A DNA stretch of 42,523 nt from Methanonatronarchaeales archaeon (GCA_018263395.1 JAANXF010000009.1:1-42523), one strand, 5' to 3'; counted from the first letter of the stretch, positions 26,795 through 37,700 are shown. Notes: generated by a model from the letters alone, not told the origin. Numbers and translations: made by a program.

Positions 26795-28412
26795 TTAGTC
26801 GAATTGGTCAAGTTTTTGATTTTTGTTTCGCGGTAGATGTATCTCGTCTGGAAACCAGAAATGGATTTTTTCTGAATCGAGAAATTCTTTTTTAGCCTTT
26901 TTAGTATCCATATTTTCAGCTTCCCCCATGATTTCTTTTACTTTCATTCTAGGGACCCTTTTTCTTTCAAGGTCTTTCGAATAGAAAGAAAATGCGTGCC
27001 TTATACAAATGTTTTGTCTCCGTACGTTCTTTCTAAATTGTCTAACCTTGGCATCAGTCCAACCTTTATGGATGTGATAGTCCTCCTCTGTTTGTCCCTT
27101 TTTATAGGCTCGCGGGTTATAGTTATCGTATGTCTGATTTAAGGGCCTATACCTACAATCAGCTATCTGGGTCCCAAAATCAAAACACGCAATTCTTTTC
27201 TCTTCCATCTCCCTAAATGGAATCTCCCAGTTGTAAATCATGAAAATGAAGATCTCTTTTGTACTGTATCCTGCATTTTTAAGTATCTCTACTTGCTCTT
27301 TTATCTGACTCTTTTGGTCGATTCCCCAGTCCCAGGCTATACGTGGATATCTAAATCCTGCCTTTTTAATTTTTTTCCCAAGTTGGGGTTTTTTTGTCAA
27401 TACTCTCCCATCAAACCCACTTTGTGCTTCGCACCAAAGAATGTCGCCTCTATCCTTAAGTTCTATTAGCTCATCTAAGAGATGCTCAATATGGGGGTTC
27501 ATCAACATATTGTTATCATAAATTACTAATTTTCTTTTGCCTGGGACTATATTGTCTTTGATCTCTGATATATTTTTAAATTCGGGATTGATTTTCCATA
27601 CTCCACAAAAGTCGCATTCTCTCTTACAGCCCCTTGAAGTATGGATTATCTGATAATCGAGTTTGCCATTTTTTTCTTCTATTAGGTGGTATGCTGGTTT
27701 ATACTGTTCAGCTGGTTGATGGGTGCCTATATGGACTTTATCTATACCAGGTATCGTTTTGCAGTCCTCAGGCATTAATGACGCATAGACCCCTCCAGCT
27801 GTGATCTCGGCGGTAGAGAATAATTCGTTATAATGTTCAACTGCTTCGACTACGGCAGGTTTCCAGTATGTAAATAGGGTTGTTACAAGTATCTTGTCCG
27901 GTAGATACCAGTCCTCATCACGCTCATTCGCAATTTCTTCTTTACTTTTTTTTCCTCGAACTAATTTAACTTTGTTTCCCTTTGACTCATCTTTAAGTTG
28001 TTCTAAGCTATCTATTTCGTCTAACATATTTTTCGTGATAAAATTTTCTGAATTTTTTTGGGACCCGATGATCATTTCAACGTCTTGCGTGCTAAGTTTT
28101 GGAGATACTATCATCTGCATTTTGCCATCGTTTTCAATTAGCCCTTTATAGTGATTGTCGTAACTTTCCTGAAAATTTATTTCAGCGATTCCTGTCCTGT
28201 CCCCGACGACGAGAGGAGGATTATCATCTTAAAGAAGTTTCGTCAAACACTATAATTCCCTTTGAAGCTACTCCTAAACTTGTTGAGGAAAAAAAGCCTG
28301 CTATTCTACGGTAATTTTTGGTTTCTTGAAGGGTTGGGATGTAAAATTCTTTTAAAATATTCGTAGATTCAGAAGAATAGCTTCTTCTTAGACCTAATTC
28401 TTTGAAGGACAT
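26795..28412 (-). pseudogene. Chimeric gene: PLD-type nuclease/helicase head joined to B12-binding radical SAM, interrupted by a MITE
   Basis: Reading from 28412 down, the head (MSFKELGLRRSYSSES, then RIAGFFSSTSLGVASKGI) is the N-terminus of PLD-like domain proteins that precede defence-type helicases. A 104-bp MITE then breaks the frame. Removing it with one TA joins ...SKGI to KGLIENDGKMQMIVSPKL, the next conserved PLD segment. After about 45 more residues the chain changes into a B12-binding radical SAM protein lacking its first ~60 residues (GNKVKLVRG, LPDKILVTTLFTYW, GGVYASLMPEDC). Cluster motif GCKRECDFC has C165, C169 and C172, counting from ATG 28120. The 441-aa frame from 28120 could still be translated. 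Very AT-rich compared with flanks, so recently acquired. Confidence 0.75.
28149..28252 (+). mobile_element. MITE copy 1 (104 bp, TA target duplication)
   Basis: Imperfect terminal inverted repeats TAGTGATTGTCGTAACTTTC and (reverse complement of the right end) TAGTGTTTGACGAAACTTC, flanked by TA at 28147-28148 and 28253-28254. It is identical over its full 104 bp to the copy at 37842-37945. An internal hairpin CTGAAA...TTTCAG is present. There is no coding capacity. It lies inside the PLD-helicase head. Confidence 0.93.
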
Positions 28413-28440
28413 TGATTAATAGCGATATGGTGGACGTATC

Positions 28441-28449
28441 CATAAATAC
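28441..28449 (-). promoter_or_regulatory. Putative BRE/TATA for the chimeric gene
   Basis: On the minus strand, GAAAAG followed by TATTTATGG lies about 30 bases upstream of the ATG at 28412. GAAAA-type BRE followed by TTTAT is the usual haloarchaeal promoter layout. Confidence 0.45.
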
Positions 28450-28587
28450 TTTTCATCGGATTTGTTTGGGGCTGAGGTGAGGTACTTAGAAAGATACTTT
28501 TCGACACATCCGTGTCACTATGCCCCGCTCAGACCCGTCCCGGTCACAGCCTTTTAGCCCCTGTGCGGAGAGTAATGGGCCGGTATA

Positions 28588-29652
28588 ATGCAGGCTGTCC
28601 TGGGGCTCGAAGACGGAACGATCGTCGAAGGAACAGGTATCGGCGTGGAGGGAGAGGCCCTTGGGGAGCTCGTTTTCGCCACGCCCTTCACCGGCTACAC
28701 CGAGTCGCTGACCGACCCATCCTACCTGGGACAGCTCCTCATGTTCTCGTACCCCCTCGTGGGGAACTACGGGGTCTCCGGGGACGTCTTCCAGAGCGAC
28801 TCCGTGAAGGCCGAGACCCTCGTAGCCCGCGAGGTGTGCGAGGACCCCAGCGGAGGCGACATGCCCCTTCATGAGCTGCTGGAGCGCGACGGCGTCCCCG
28901 GGATTCAGGGCGTCGACACCCGGGCCCTCACCGTCAGGACTCGGGAGAAGGGGGCGATGCGCGCCGCCCTCCTCGTCGGTGAGAGCGACGGCGATCGCGC
29001 CGTGCGGCTCGCGCGGAAGCAGCCCCCCATCACCGAGCTCGACCTGGTTCGAGAGGTCTCCACTCCCGGGGTCGTCCGGATAGAGGGCACCGGCCCCACC
29101 GTCGCGCTGCTCGACATGGGGACGAAGCGCTCCATCCCGAGGAACCTAAGCGCCCGGGGCTGCGACGTCGTCATCTATCCCCACGACACGCCGTACGACC
29201 GCATCGCTGCCGACGACCCGGATGCCCTCCTCATCAGCAACGGCCCGGGGGACCCGGCGCGCTGCACCGACGCCGTCGAGACGGCGTCCGACGCCGCCGG
29301 ACAGGTACCGCTCTTCGGAATCTGTTTCGGCCACCAGATAGTCTCGCTCGCGCTCGGCGGCGAAACCTACAAGCTCAAGTTCGGGCACCGCGGAGCCAAC
29401 CAGCCCGTGAAGCACCTGGACGACGGAAGGGTCAGGATAACGTCGCAGAACCACGGCTTCGCCGTCCGGGAGGAGGAGCTTCCGGGAGAACTCGAGATGA
29501 CGGCCAAAAACGTCAACGACGACACCGTCGAGGGCGTGAGGTCCGAATACCTCGGCGTCGAGACGGTGCAGTACCACCCCGAGGCGTACCCGGGTCCCCG
29601 CGACACCGAGTCCGAGTTCTTCGACGCCCTCGTGGAGAGGTGCGGCGAATGA
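28588..29652 (+). CDS. carA: Carbamoyl-phosphate synthase small subunit
   Basis: 354 aa, ATG start. This glutaminase subunit releases ammonia for CarB. The N-terminal domain has TPFTGYTESLTDPSYLGQ, and the class I amidotransferase domain has LFGICFGHQIVSLALGG (catalytic Cys) and VQYHPEAYPGP (catalytic His; Glu two residues on), with GHRGANQPV between. First gene of a carA-carB-argG operon; stop and next start overlap as ATGA. A TTTTAG element at about 28550 may be its promoter. Confidence 0.97.
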   Translation: MQAVLGLEDGTIVEGTGIGVEGEALGELVFATPFTGYTESLTDPSYLGQLLMFSYPLVGNYGVSGDVFQSDSVKAETLVAREVCEDPSGGDMPLHELLERDGVPGIQGVDTRALTVRTREKGAMRAALLVGESDGDRAVRLARKQPPITELDLVREVSTPGVVRIEGTGPTVALLDMGTKRSIPRNLSARGCDVVIYPHDTPYDRIAADDPDALLISNGPGDPARCTDAVETASDAAGQVPLFGICFGHQIVSLALGGETYKLKFGHRGANQPVKHLDDGRVRITSQNHGFAVREEELPGELEMTAKNVNDDTVEGVRSEYLGVETVQYHPEAYPGPRDTESEFFDALVERCGE

Positions 29653-32600
29653 GCGACCCCGGGAAGGTACTGCTCATCGGAAGCGGACCCATCCAGATAG
29701 GCCAGGCGGCCGAGTTCGACTACTCGGGATCCCAGGCCTGCCGCGCACTCCGCGAGGAGGGGGCAGAGGTCGTGCTCGTGAACAGCAACCCCGCCACCAT
29801 CATGACGGACCCCGACATGGCCGACAGGGTCTACGTCGAACCGATCACGCCCGGGGTGGTGGCCAAAATAATAGAGCGCGAGGGGCCGGACGGCGTCGCC
29901 GCGGGACTCGGTGGACAGACCGGGCTCAACGTGACGGCGGAGCTGGCCGAGATGGGGGTCCTGGAGGAGCACGGCGTCGAGGTGCTCGGCACACCGCTCG
30001 AAACCATATTCGTCACCGAGGACAGGCAGCTGTTCAAGGAGGCCATGGAGGATCTCGGGGAGCCGGTGTGCCGCAGCCACACAGTCGGTTCCGTCGAGGG
30101 AGCAGTCGAGGCCGCGGGAGAGCTCGGGTACCCCGTCATAGTGAGGCCCGCCTACACCCTCGGAGGCTACGGAGGCGGCTCCGCCGCGGACGAGGGGGAG
30201 CTGCGCGAAATCGCGTCCAGAGGCGTCAATCGCAGCCGCATCGACCAGGTCCTGGTGGAGGAGTCCGTCGAGGGCTGGAAGGAGCTGGAGTACGAGGTGA
30301 TGCGGGACTCGAACGACACCTGCCTCACCGTCGTCAACATGGAGAACCTCGACCCGATGGGGATACACACCGGGGAGTCCGTCGTCGTGGCGCCGAGCCA
30401 GACCCTCACCGACGCGGAGCACCAGAGGCTCCGCACCGCCGCCATCAGGATAATACGGGTCCTCGGCATCGAGGGGGGCTGCAACATACAGTTCGCACTC
30501 AGGGGGGGGGAGTACCGCGTCGTCGAGGTCAACCCGAGGGTCTCGCGCAGCTCCGCCCTCGCCTCCAAGGCCACCGGCTACCCGATCGCACGGATAGCCG
30601 CCAAGATCGCGATGGGTCAGACCCTTGACGAGATACCCAACGACATAACGGGACACACCAGGGCCAGCTTCGAACCCGCCGTCGACTACTGTGTCGTCAA
30701 GATTCCGCGCTGGCCATTCGACAAGTTCACCGGCGTGGACACCGGCCTCACCACTGCGATGAAGTCCACGGGCGAGGTGATGGCCATCGGCCGCACCTTC
30801 GAGGAGGCCCTGCTCAAGGCGGTCAGGGGCCTCGACGTCGGCGAGGATGGATTCCTGCCCAGGCGCCGGGACCAGTTCACCCTCGACGAGGCCAGGGAGA
30901 TAATCGAGAACCCGACCCACGAGCGACTCTTCGCAATATATGACGCCCTCGACCACGGCGTCACGGTCGACGAGATACACGAACTCTCCGGAATCGACCC
31001 CTGGTTCCTCCACAAGATAGACGGAATCCGCGGGACCTACCGCTCCGTAGATGACGGCGAAGTATCCCCCTCCGGGGCGAAGCTCGTCGGCGTAACCGAC
31101 GGGGAGCTATCGCGCCTCACCGGCTCGTCCCGCGAAGAGGTGTCGGACTCGGTGGAGCCCGCCGGGTTCAAGATGGTGGATACCTGTGCCGCCGAGTTCG
31201 AGGCCGAGACTCCGTACTTCTACTCCTCCCGCGAACCCGGTCGGGAGGGCGACCTCGGTGACACCGGCGTCGAGAAGGTCCTGATACTCGGCAGCGGACC
31301 CATACGTATCGGTCAGGGAATCGAGTTCGACTACTGCTGCACCCACGCCGTCCAGGCCATGCGGGAGGAGGGAATCGGGGCCCACATCGTCAACAACAAC
31401 CCTGAGACGGTCTCCACGGACTTCGACACCTCCGACAGGCTCTTCTTCGAACCGGTCACGCTGGAGGACGTCATGAACGTCGTGGAGCGGGAGCGACCCG
31501 ACGGCGTCATGGTGCAGTTCGGTGGCCAGACCAGCGTCAACCTCGCCCTCCCGCTGAAGAGGGAGCTGGAGAGACGCGGCCTCGAGACCGAGGTCCTCGG
31601 AACCCCGCCGGAGAAGATGGACGAGGCGGAGGACCGGGACCGCTTCGTAAAACTCCTGGAAAAGCTCGACGTCGCGTTCCCCGTCGGCGACGTCGCGAGG
31701 AGCCTCGACGAGGCCCTCGCGGCCGCCGAACGCATCGGGTACCCCCTGCTCGTCCGCCCCAGCTACGTGCTCGGCGGCCGCGCAATGGACGTGGTGTACG
31801 ACCGGGAGGACCTGACGCACTACGTGGAGGAGGCCATCAGGGTCTCCCCGGACCACCCCGTGCTGCTCGACCAGTTCCTGGAGGGGGCCGTGGAGCTCGA
31901 CGTCGACGCCGTGAGCGACGGAGAGGACGTCGTCATAGGCGCCGTCATGGAGCACGTGGAGGAGGCCGGTGTGCACAGCGGCGACTCCGCCTGCGTCACG
32001 TCCCCGATAAGCATCACGGACGAGACGCTGCGGGGGGCCAAGGAGATGGTGCGGCGCCTCGCCCTGGAGCTGGAGACCGTGGGCCTGATAAACGTCCAGC
32101 TGGCCGTGAAGGACGGCGAGGTGTACGTCCTGGAGGCCAATCCCCGCGCCTCCCGCACGGTCCCGTACGTATCCAAGGCCACCGGGGTACAGCTCGCGAA
32201 GGTCGCCGCCAAGGTGATGTGCGGCAGCTCCCTGCGGGAGCTCGGAGTGGAGGAGAGACGGCCCCGGCACTTCGCCGTGAAGGAGGTGGTGCTGCCCTTC
32301 GACAAGCTCCCCGGAGTCGACCCGGTCCTCGGCCCCGAGATGAAGTCCACCGGAGAGGTGATGGGGATCGACGCGGACTTCGGCAGGGCCTACTACAAGG
32401 CGGAGCTCGCAGCAGGCAACCCGATTCCGCTGGAGGGCACGGTGTTCCTCTCCGTCAGGGACGCCGACAAGGTCCACGCCGTCGAGGCGGCGGAGCGGTT
32501 CGACTCCCCCGACACCGGGTTCGTAGCGACGTCGGGAACCGCCCGTGCACTCGAGGAGGCCGGGCTCGATGCCCGTGTGGTGAAGAAGTTCAGCGAAGGC

Positions 32601-32840
32601 TCACCGAACGTCGTCGACCTGATGAGGAGGGGTGAAATCGACCTCGTGGTCAACACGCCGCGGTCCACCGGCCGGGCCAGGAAGGACGGGTACGAGATAA
32701 GGAGGGCCGCCGTCGACCTCGGGGTCCCCTACATCACGACCATGCAGGCCGCCGTGGCCGCCGCTTCGGCCGCCGAGTCCCTGAGGAGCGGCGACGTAAG
32801 CGTAAAATCACTTGAAGAGTATCTGGAGGGTGACACATGA
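29649..32840 (+). CDS. carB: Carbamoyl-phosphate synthase large subunit
   Basis: 1063 aa from the ATG at 29649, which overlaps the carA stop; a GTG nine bases earlier is a weaker choice. It makes carbamoyl phosphate for arginine and pyrimidines. Two homologous ATP-grasp halves are evident: VLLIGSGPIQIGQAAEFDYSGSQ at the start and VLILGSGPIRIGQGIEFDYCCTH near residue 545. Each has a GGQTGLN/GGQTSVN loop and an EVNPR/EANPR metal site. The C-terminal MGS-like allosteric domain follows (FVATSGTARALEEAGLDARVV). Full length, no split. Confidence 0.97.
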   Translation: MSDPGKVLLIGSGPIQIGQAAEFDYSGSQACRALREEGAEVVLVNSNPATIMTDPDMADRVYVEPITPGVVAKIIEREGPDGVAAGLGGQTGLNVTAELAEMGVLEEHGVEVLGTPLETIFVTEDRQLFKEAMEDLGEPVCRSHTVGSVEGAVEAAGELGYPVIVRPAYTLGGYGGGSAADEGELREIASRGVNRSRIDQVLVEESVEGWKELEYEVMRDSNDTCLTVVNMENLDPMGIHTGESVVVAPSQTLTDAEHQRLRTAAIRIIRVLGIEGGCNIQFALRGGEYRVVEVNPRVSRSSALASKATGYPIARIAAKIAMGQTLDEIPNDITGHTRASFEPAVDYCVVKIPRWPFDKFTGVDTGLTTAMKSTGEVMAIGRTFEEALLKAVRGLDVGEDGFLPRRRDQFTLDEAREIIENPTHERLFAIYDALDHGVTVDEIHELSGIDPWFLHKIDGIRGTYRSVDDGEVSPSGAKLVGVTDGELSRLTGSSREEVSDSVEPAGFKMVDTCAAEFEAETPYFYSSREPGREGDLGDTGVEKVLILGSGPIRIGQGIEFDYCCTHAVQAMREEGIGAHIVNNNPETVSTDFDTSDRLFFEPVTLEDVMNVVERERPDGVMVQFGGQTSVNLALPLKRELERRGLETEVLGTPPEKMDEAEDRDRFVKLLEKLDVAFPVGDVARSLDEALAAAERIGYPLLVRPSYVLGGRAMDVVYDREDLTHYVEEAIRVSPDHPVLLDQFLEGAVELDVDAVSDGEDVVIGAVMEHVEEAGVHSGDSACVTSPISITDETLRGAKEMVRRLALELETVGLINVQLAVKDGEVYVLEANPRASRTVPYVSKATGVQLAKVAAKVMCGSSLRELGVEERRPRHFAVKEVVLPFDKLPGVDPVLGPEMKSTGEVMGIDADFGRAYYKAELAAGNPIPLEGTVFLSVRDADKVHAVEAAERFDSPDTGFVATSGTARALEEAGLDARVVKKFSEGSPNVVDLMRRGEIDLVVNTPRSTGRARKDGYEIRRAAVDLGVPYITTMQAAVAAASAAESLRSGDVSVKSLEEYLEGDT

Positions 32841-33997
32841 AGGCGGTTCTGGCGTTCAGCGGGGGACTCGACACCTCGATATGCGTCCCGCTGCTCCGCG
32901 ACGACGAGGAGTACGGATACGACGAGGTCGTGACGGTGGCCGTCGACGTCGGACAGTCCGGGGAGGAGCTGGAGAAGGCCCGGAACAAGGCCGCCGACAT
33001 CGGCGTGGAGCACCACGAAGTCGACGCCGTCGAGGAGTTCGCCGAAAGGTTCCTCGCACCGCTCGTCAGGGCCAACGGGAGCTACGAGGGCTACGTCCTC
33101 GGAACCGCGGTCTCCCGCCCCATCATCGCCGAAAAAGTGGTCCAGGTCGCGCGGGAGACCGGCGCCTCGGCCCTGGTCCACGGCTGCACCGGCCGCGGCA
33201 ACGACCAGTTCCGCTTCGAGAACGTGTTCCGGGGACTCATGCCGGATGCCGAGGTCATCGCACCCATACGGGAGTACAGCCTCACCCGCGAGGAGGAGAT
33301 AGAGATGGCGGAGCACTACGGCGTCCACGTCGACGCCACGAGGGAGGAGCCCTGGTCCATCGACGAGAACCTCTGGAGCCGCTCCATCGAGGGCGGCCTC
33401 CTCGAGGACCCTGGCAACGAGCCGCCGGAATCCATCTTCGAGTGGACCGCCTCACCCGGGGACGCCCCGGAAGAACCCGAGACGGTCGAAATCACTTTCG
33501 AGGAGGGCGTACCCGTCGCGCTGAACGGCGACGAGAGGTCCCTGGTCGACATAATTCGGGAGCTCAACTACGTAGCCGGCGAGCACGGCGTCGGCCGCAC
33601 CGACATAGTGGAGGACCGCATCCTCGGCTTCAAGGCCCGCGAGAACTACGAACACCCCGCCGCCACCGTCCTCCTCGAGGCCCACTGCGACCTCGAACGA
33701 CTCACACTCACCCGGCGACAGCTCAAGCACAAGTCCACCGCCGAGGCGGAGTGGGCCGAACTCGCCTACCAGGGCCTAGTCCACGAACCCCTCTACGAGG
33801 ACCTGAACGCCCTCATCGGCTCCACGCAAAAAGCCGTCAACGGCACCGTGACGCTGAAGCTGCACAGGGGGACCGCCACCGTCACATCACGCGAGTCACC
33901 CGACTCCCTCCACAGAGACGACCTCGCCTCCTTCGAATCGGACGAGGACCAGAGCGGCGCGGAGGGCGCTGTACGGTTCCACGGGTTTCAGGGGTGA
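32837..33997 (+). CDS. argG: Argininosuccinate synthase
   Basis: 386 aa, ATG start, overlapping the carB stop by 4 bases. It joins citrulline and aspartate using ATP. Hallmarks are LAFSGGLDTSICVPLL (PP-loop), YEGYVLGTAVSRPIIAEKVV, HGCTGRGNDQFRFE, PIREYSLTREEEIE and TREEPWSIDENLWSRSIEGG. Translational coupling with carAB ties carbamoyl phosphate supply to arginine synthesis; argF and argH are not in the window. Confidence 0.97.
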   Translation: MKAVLAFSGGLDTSICVPLLRDDEEYGYDEVVTVAVDVGQSGEELEKARNKAADIGVEHHEVDAVEEFAERFLAPLVRANGSYEGYVLGTAVSRPIIAEKVVQVARETGASALVHGCTGRGNDQFRFENVFRGLMPDAEVIAPIREYSLTREEEIEMAEHYGVHVDATREEPWSIDENLWSRSIEGGLLEDPGNEPPESIFEWTASPGDAPEEPETVEITFEEGVPVALNGDERSLVDIIRELNYVAGEHGVGRTDIVEDRILGFKARENYEHPAATVLLEAHCDLERLTLTRRQLKHKSTAEAEWAELAYQGLVHEPLYEDLNALIGSTQKAVNGTVTLKLHRGTATVTSRESPDSLHRDDLASFESDEDQSGAEGAVRFHGFQG

Positions 33998-34038
33998 GGA
34001 GAGAGTGAGACGAAGGAGGCCTCGCCCGTCCTTCGACG

Positions 34039-34758
34039 TTAAATGCTGAGAATGGGCCAGTTCCTGCGGAGCCACTCCTTCCTGCTCTCGTAGTCCGGAA
34101 GGACCGCCCCGACGGTGTTCCAGAATGACTCAGTGTGCTCCCGCTCCCGCAGGTGCGCCAGCTCGTGGACCGCCACGTAGTCCTGTATCCTGATCGGGGC
34201 CATCACGAGCCGCCAGTTGAACGAGAAGCCGGTCTTGCCCACCGACCCCCACCTGCTCGTCAGGTCCTTCACCCTCACAGGGCCGGGGTCGACACCCAGT
34301 TTCCGGGAGTAGCTTTCCACGGTCTCGGTCAGGACAGCGTCGGCTCTCTCTCCGTACCAATCCCTGAAAAGCTCCCTTAGACCATTTTTCCTCTGCTCCT
34401 CGTCAAACGAATCCGGAACTCGGGCGAAGAATTTTCCATCACCAAATTCGAGCGCGGGCTCCCGTCCACCGAAATGGAGCTTGAGCCGGTACCACCGCCC
34501 CCTGTACGGAAACTTCTCGCCGCTGTAGAATTCCCTCTCGGGAGGAAAGGCGGCTACCTCCTGCTGCTCGTCGCGCTTTTCCAACAACCAGGACTTCTTG
34601 TCGTGAAGAATCTCCTTTACGTCGCTCTCGGAGACGTCGTCCGGGCACCGGACGGTGATTCGGTCCTCCGGTTCTAGGTAAATCCCGACGGTGGCCCTCT
34701 CAGGGGCGTCCTCGACGGTGTACCTGAACTCGACGCTTCCGATTCGGAGGGTTTTCAT
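34039..34758 (-). CDS. YgjP/DUF45 family zinc metallopeptidase
   Basis: 239 aa, ATG start that overlaps the true end of hsdR by 4 bases (ATGA). It has the zinc-binding motif YVAVHELAHLREREHTESFW (HExxH plus downstream His, about residues 195-214) and the family segment DLTSRWGSVGKTGFSFNWRLVMAP just before it. Such genes are frequent companions of type I restriction systems; their role is unknown, possibly processing or regulating the restriction subunit. Confidence 0.88.
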   Translation of the reverse strand: MKTLRIGSVEFRYTVEDAPERATVGIYLEPEDRITVRCPDDVSESDVKEILHDKKSWLLEKRDEQQEVAAFPPEREFYSGEKFPYRGRWYRLKLHFGGREPALEFGDGKFFARVPDSFDEEQRKNGLRELFRDWYGERADAVLTETVESYSRKLGVDPGPVRVKDLTSRWGSVGKTGFSFNWRLVMAPIRIQDYVAVHELAHLREREHTESFWNTVGAVLPDYESRKEWLRRNWPILSI

Positions 34759-37700
34759 TGGAAGTGGTACCTCGCTAATTTCACGAGTTCGTGCGAGATG
34801 CGATCCATCTGGTCGAAGGAGAGGCCGCTGAAGTTGTCCAGCAGGTACTCCTTCACCTCTTTCCGCATCTCCTTCTGAACCTTGACCTTCCGCTTTCAGT
34901 CCACGACACGTTTCTCCCGGAGCCGGCTGACGAGGTCCTGAGCCGCTTCGGTCAGTTCCTTGCCGCTATATGTCGTGCGCTCCTCTGCAACCATCAAGGC
35001 CTCTCTGTCGGAGGAGCCGGTCATAGCTTCCTCAAGAGAATGGTAGAATGAAAGCTCCGTCGTGTCGTTCAGCCTAAGGCTTTGGGCCTGTGCCTCCCGG
35101 TGGCGGACCGCGTGGATCAGGTCCCGGTACTCCTCGATTATCTCCCGTTCCTCCATCCGCTTCTGCCTGTACTCCTCGATAAGCCTCTCGAGTTTCTCCT
35201 GGAGAGAGTCGTAGAACGCCGGGTCTTCATCGTACCGGACACTGATTTCGTGTTTGAGAGCGTTCTTCATCTCGCTCGCCCGAGCCTCGTCGCTTTCCAG
35301 GTGGTCGAGCTCCTCTTCGAAGTCTTCCTCGTCCATGATGGAGACGGGATCTTCATTGAGGATCTCGATGTCGGTCGCCGATAGGTGGTCCTCGATGAGC
35401 TTCCGAACCTTCTTTCCGCACCCGGTGAGGTCCATGGACTCGTCCCGGTACCTGTTCTTGGCGTGGGCGTAGACCTCCCCGAGGAACTTGAGGTCATCTT
35501 TATAAGGATTGGCGGCGGGGTCCGGCATGACGATGTCCATGAGCTTGGAGAACCGCTTGAAGGCCGTGTTGAACTTCAGGCGTTTCTCCTCGTCTTCTAA
35601 CTGCGTCACGTACTCCTCGACGCTCCTCTCCCCGGCATCGGAAAAGAACGACAGGGCCTTTTTGTGGGCCGCTTCGAGCTCGGGCTTGACGTCCTCCACC
35701 TCGGTCATTGCGTTCCGGACGTCCTCCTCGCTGAACTGTCTCAGGGCTTCTTGCAGGTCGTCTGAGACGCCGTAGTAGTCGATGATGAGCCCGTTCTTCT
35801 TCCCCTCGAAGGGACGGTTGACCCGGGCGATGGATTGGAGCAGGTTGTGCTCCTTGAGCGGCTTGTCGAGGTACATCACCTGCGCGATGGGCGCGTCGTA
35901 ACCGGTGAGAAGCATGTCACATACTACGACGATCTTCAGCGGATCTGTCTCGTCCTTAAACCGGTCCTTGATGCTCTGCTGCTCCTGATCGGACAGGGCG
36001 TACTTCTTCAGCTCCGGCGGGTCGTTGTGGTCGGCGGAAACCAGAACTGCTGATTCCATGTCGCCCTGATACTGGCTCAGTTCGTCGAGTTTCTCCTTGT
36101 ACCGGACTGCGGCCCTGCGGCTCGGCGTCACGACGAAGGCCTTGAAGGGCTCCGGGACGGTCTCCTCGTAGTGGTTTACGATGTCGAGCGCAACTTTCTG
36201 TATCCGGCTTGGGGCCTGGGCGAGGTCCTTCTCGGAGGCGTACCTCTTCTTGATCTCCCGCTTCTCCTCCTCCGACTTGTCGCTGAAGATGCGGTCGAAG
36301 AGTTCGTCGATGTCCCTCTCTTCGAGGTGGATGTCGGCGAGGCGTCCCTGGTAGTAGATGGGGACGGTGTTCCCGTCCTCGACGGACTGGTCAATGGTGT
36401 AGGTGTCGATGTAGTTCCCGAAGGTATGGCGGATGTTGCGTCGCTCCTTCTCTATCGGGGTTCCGGTGAAGGCGACGTAGTAGGCGTTGGGGAGGGCGGT
36501 ACGCATGTTGTTGGCGAGCTTCTTGTACTGGGTCCGGTGGGCCTCGTCCACCATGACGAACACGTCCTCCCGCTCGGAGAGAACAGGGAAATCGTCCTCC
36601 TCAGAGCCCCAATCCCCCTCTTCATCCTCTTCCCCATCTCGCTCCTGGAACTTCTGTATCGTCGTGGTGAAGGTCTGGCCCGGCGGCCCGGAGAGCTTCT
36701 GCTTTAGGTCCTCGATGCTCTCCGCCCTCTTCGGGTTCGGGAACCGCACTGCTGAAAGGTGGCGCTTATCTGTCTGTCCAGTGTCTTCCTGTCCGTCACG
36801 ACGAGGAGGGTCGGCGTTTCCCTGAGGCTCCGGAGCTTGAGGCCCAGGAAGAGCATGGTCAGGGACTTCCCGGAGCCCTGGGTGTGCCACACGACGCCAC
36901 CGTCCGCCGGGCCCTGCTCCCGGTTCCTGATGCGATCCAGGGTCTTCTGGACGGCGCGGTACTGCTGGTAGTACGCCACCTTCTTCACCGTGCCCTGCCC
37001 CTCCTCCGCGAATACGGTGAAGTTCCGGAGGACGTCCAGCATCCGCTCCTTCTCGAAGAGGGAGTAGATGAGCACGTCCTGCGCCGTGACGCGGTCGAAC
37101 CCGAGCCGCTCCCGGAGCCGCTCGGACTCCTCCGGCTCCCTCTCCTCGTCGGGGTACCTCCACGCCTGATACCGGTTCCCCGGCGCCTTGACCGCTCCGG
37201 CGACGTTGTCCTCCAGCTAGGTCCCGGCCACGACGTAGTTGTACCTGAAGAGCTTCTCCGCCCCCTCCCTCTCGTGTCCCCTGGCGTTCTGGTAACGCAT
37301 GAGCTGGTTCAGGGCCACGCTCCTGGGCTCCAGGTGCTTACGCGGGTTCTTGCACTCGATGACGCCGAGCGGCACCCCGTTGACGAAGGCGACGACGTCG
37401 GGCCTGATGGTCTCCTGCGGGCCCCTCACCTCGTACTGGTTCAGGACGAGGAACTCGTTGTTCTCCGGGTCCTCGTAGTCGATGAACCTGACGGTCTGGT
37501 TCCGCTTCCCCCTGCCGAGGTCCTGCTCGACGGAGCCGTGGCTCACGAGCTTCCGGTGAATCTCCTGATTCGCCCTGACGGTGTTCGGCTCCGCGACCCT
37601 CACGATTTCGGAGACGGCCCTCTCCAGGTTGTTCCGGTTTATCCACGGGTTAAGCCGCTTCACCGCCACCCTCAACCGGTCCCGCAGAACCACCTGGCTC

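Noticed and set aside
29367-31013. Long open frame on the minus strand opposite carB (548 codons)
   Set aside because: It mirrors the carB codons; long antisense frames are common in GC-rich DNA and the product has no recognisable motif.
32812-34008. Arg-rich 398-codon frame overlapping argG on the same strand
   Set aside because: Out-of-frame shadow of argG with very biased Arg/Gly/Pro composition and no motif.
37217-37219. In-frame TAG in hsdR as a pyrrolysine codon
   Set aside because: TAG is the normal stop of several intact genes in the window (sepF, endonuclease V, polX, rnhB), and hsdR also has a frameshift and a TGA, so decay is the simpler reading.
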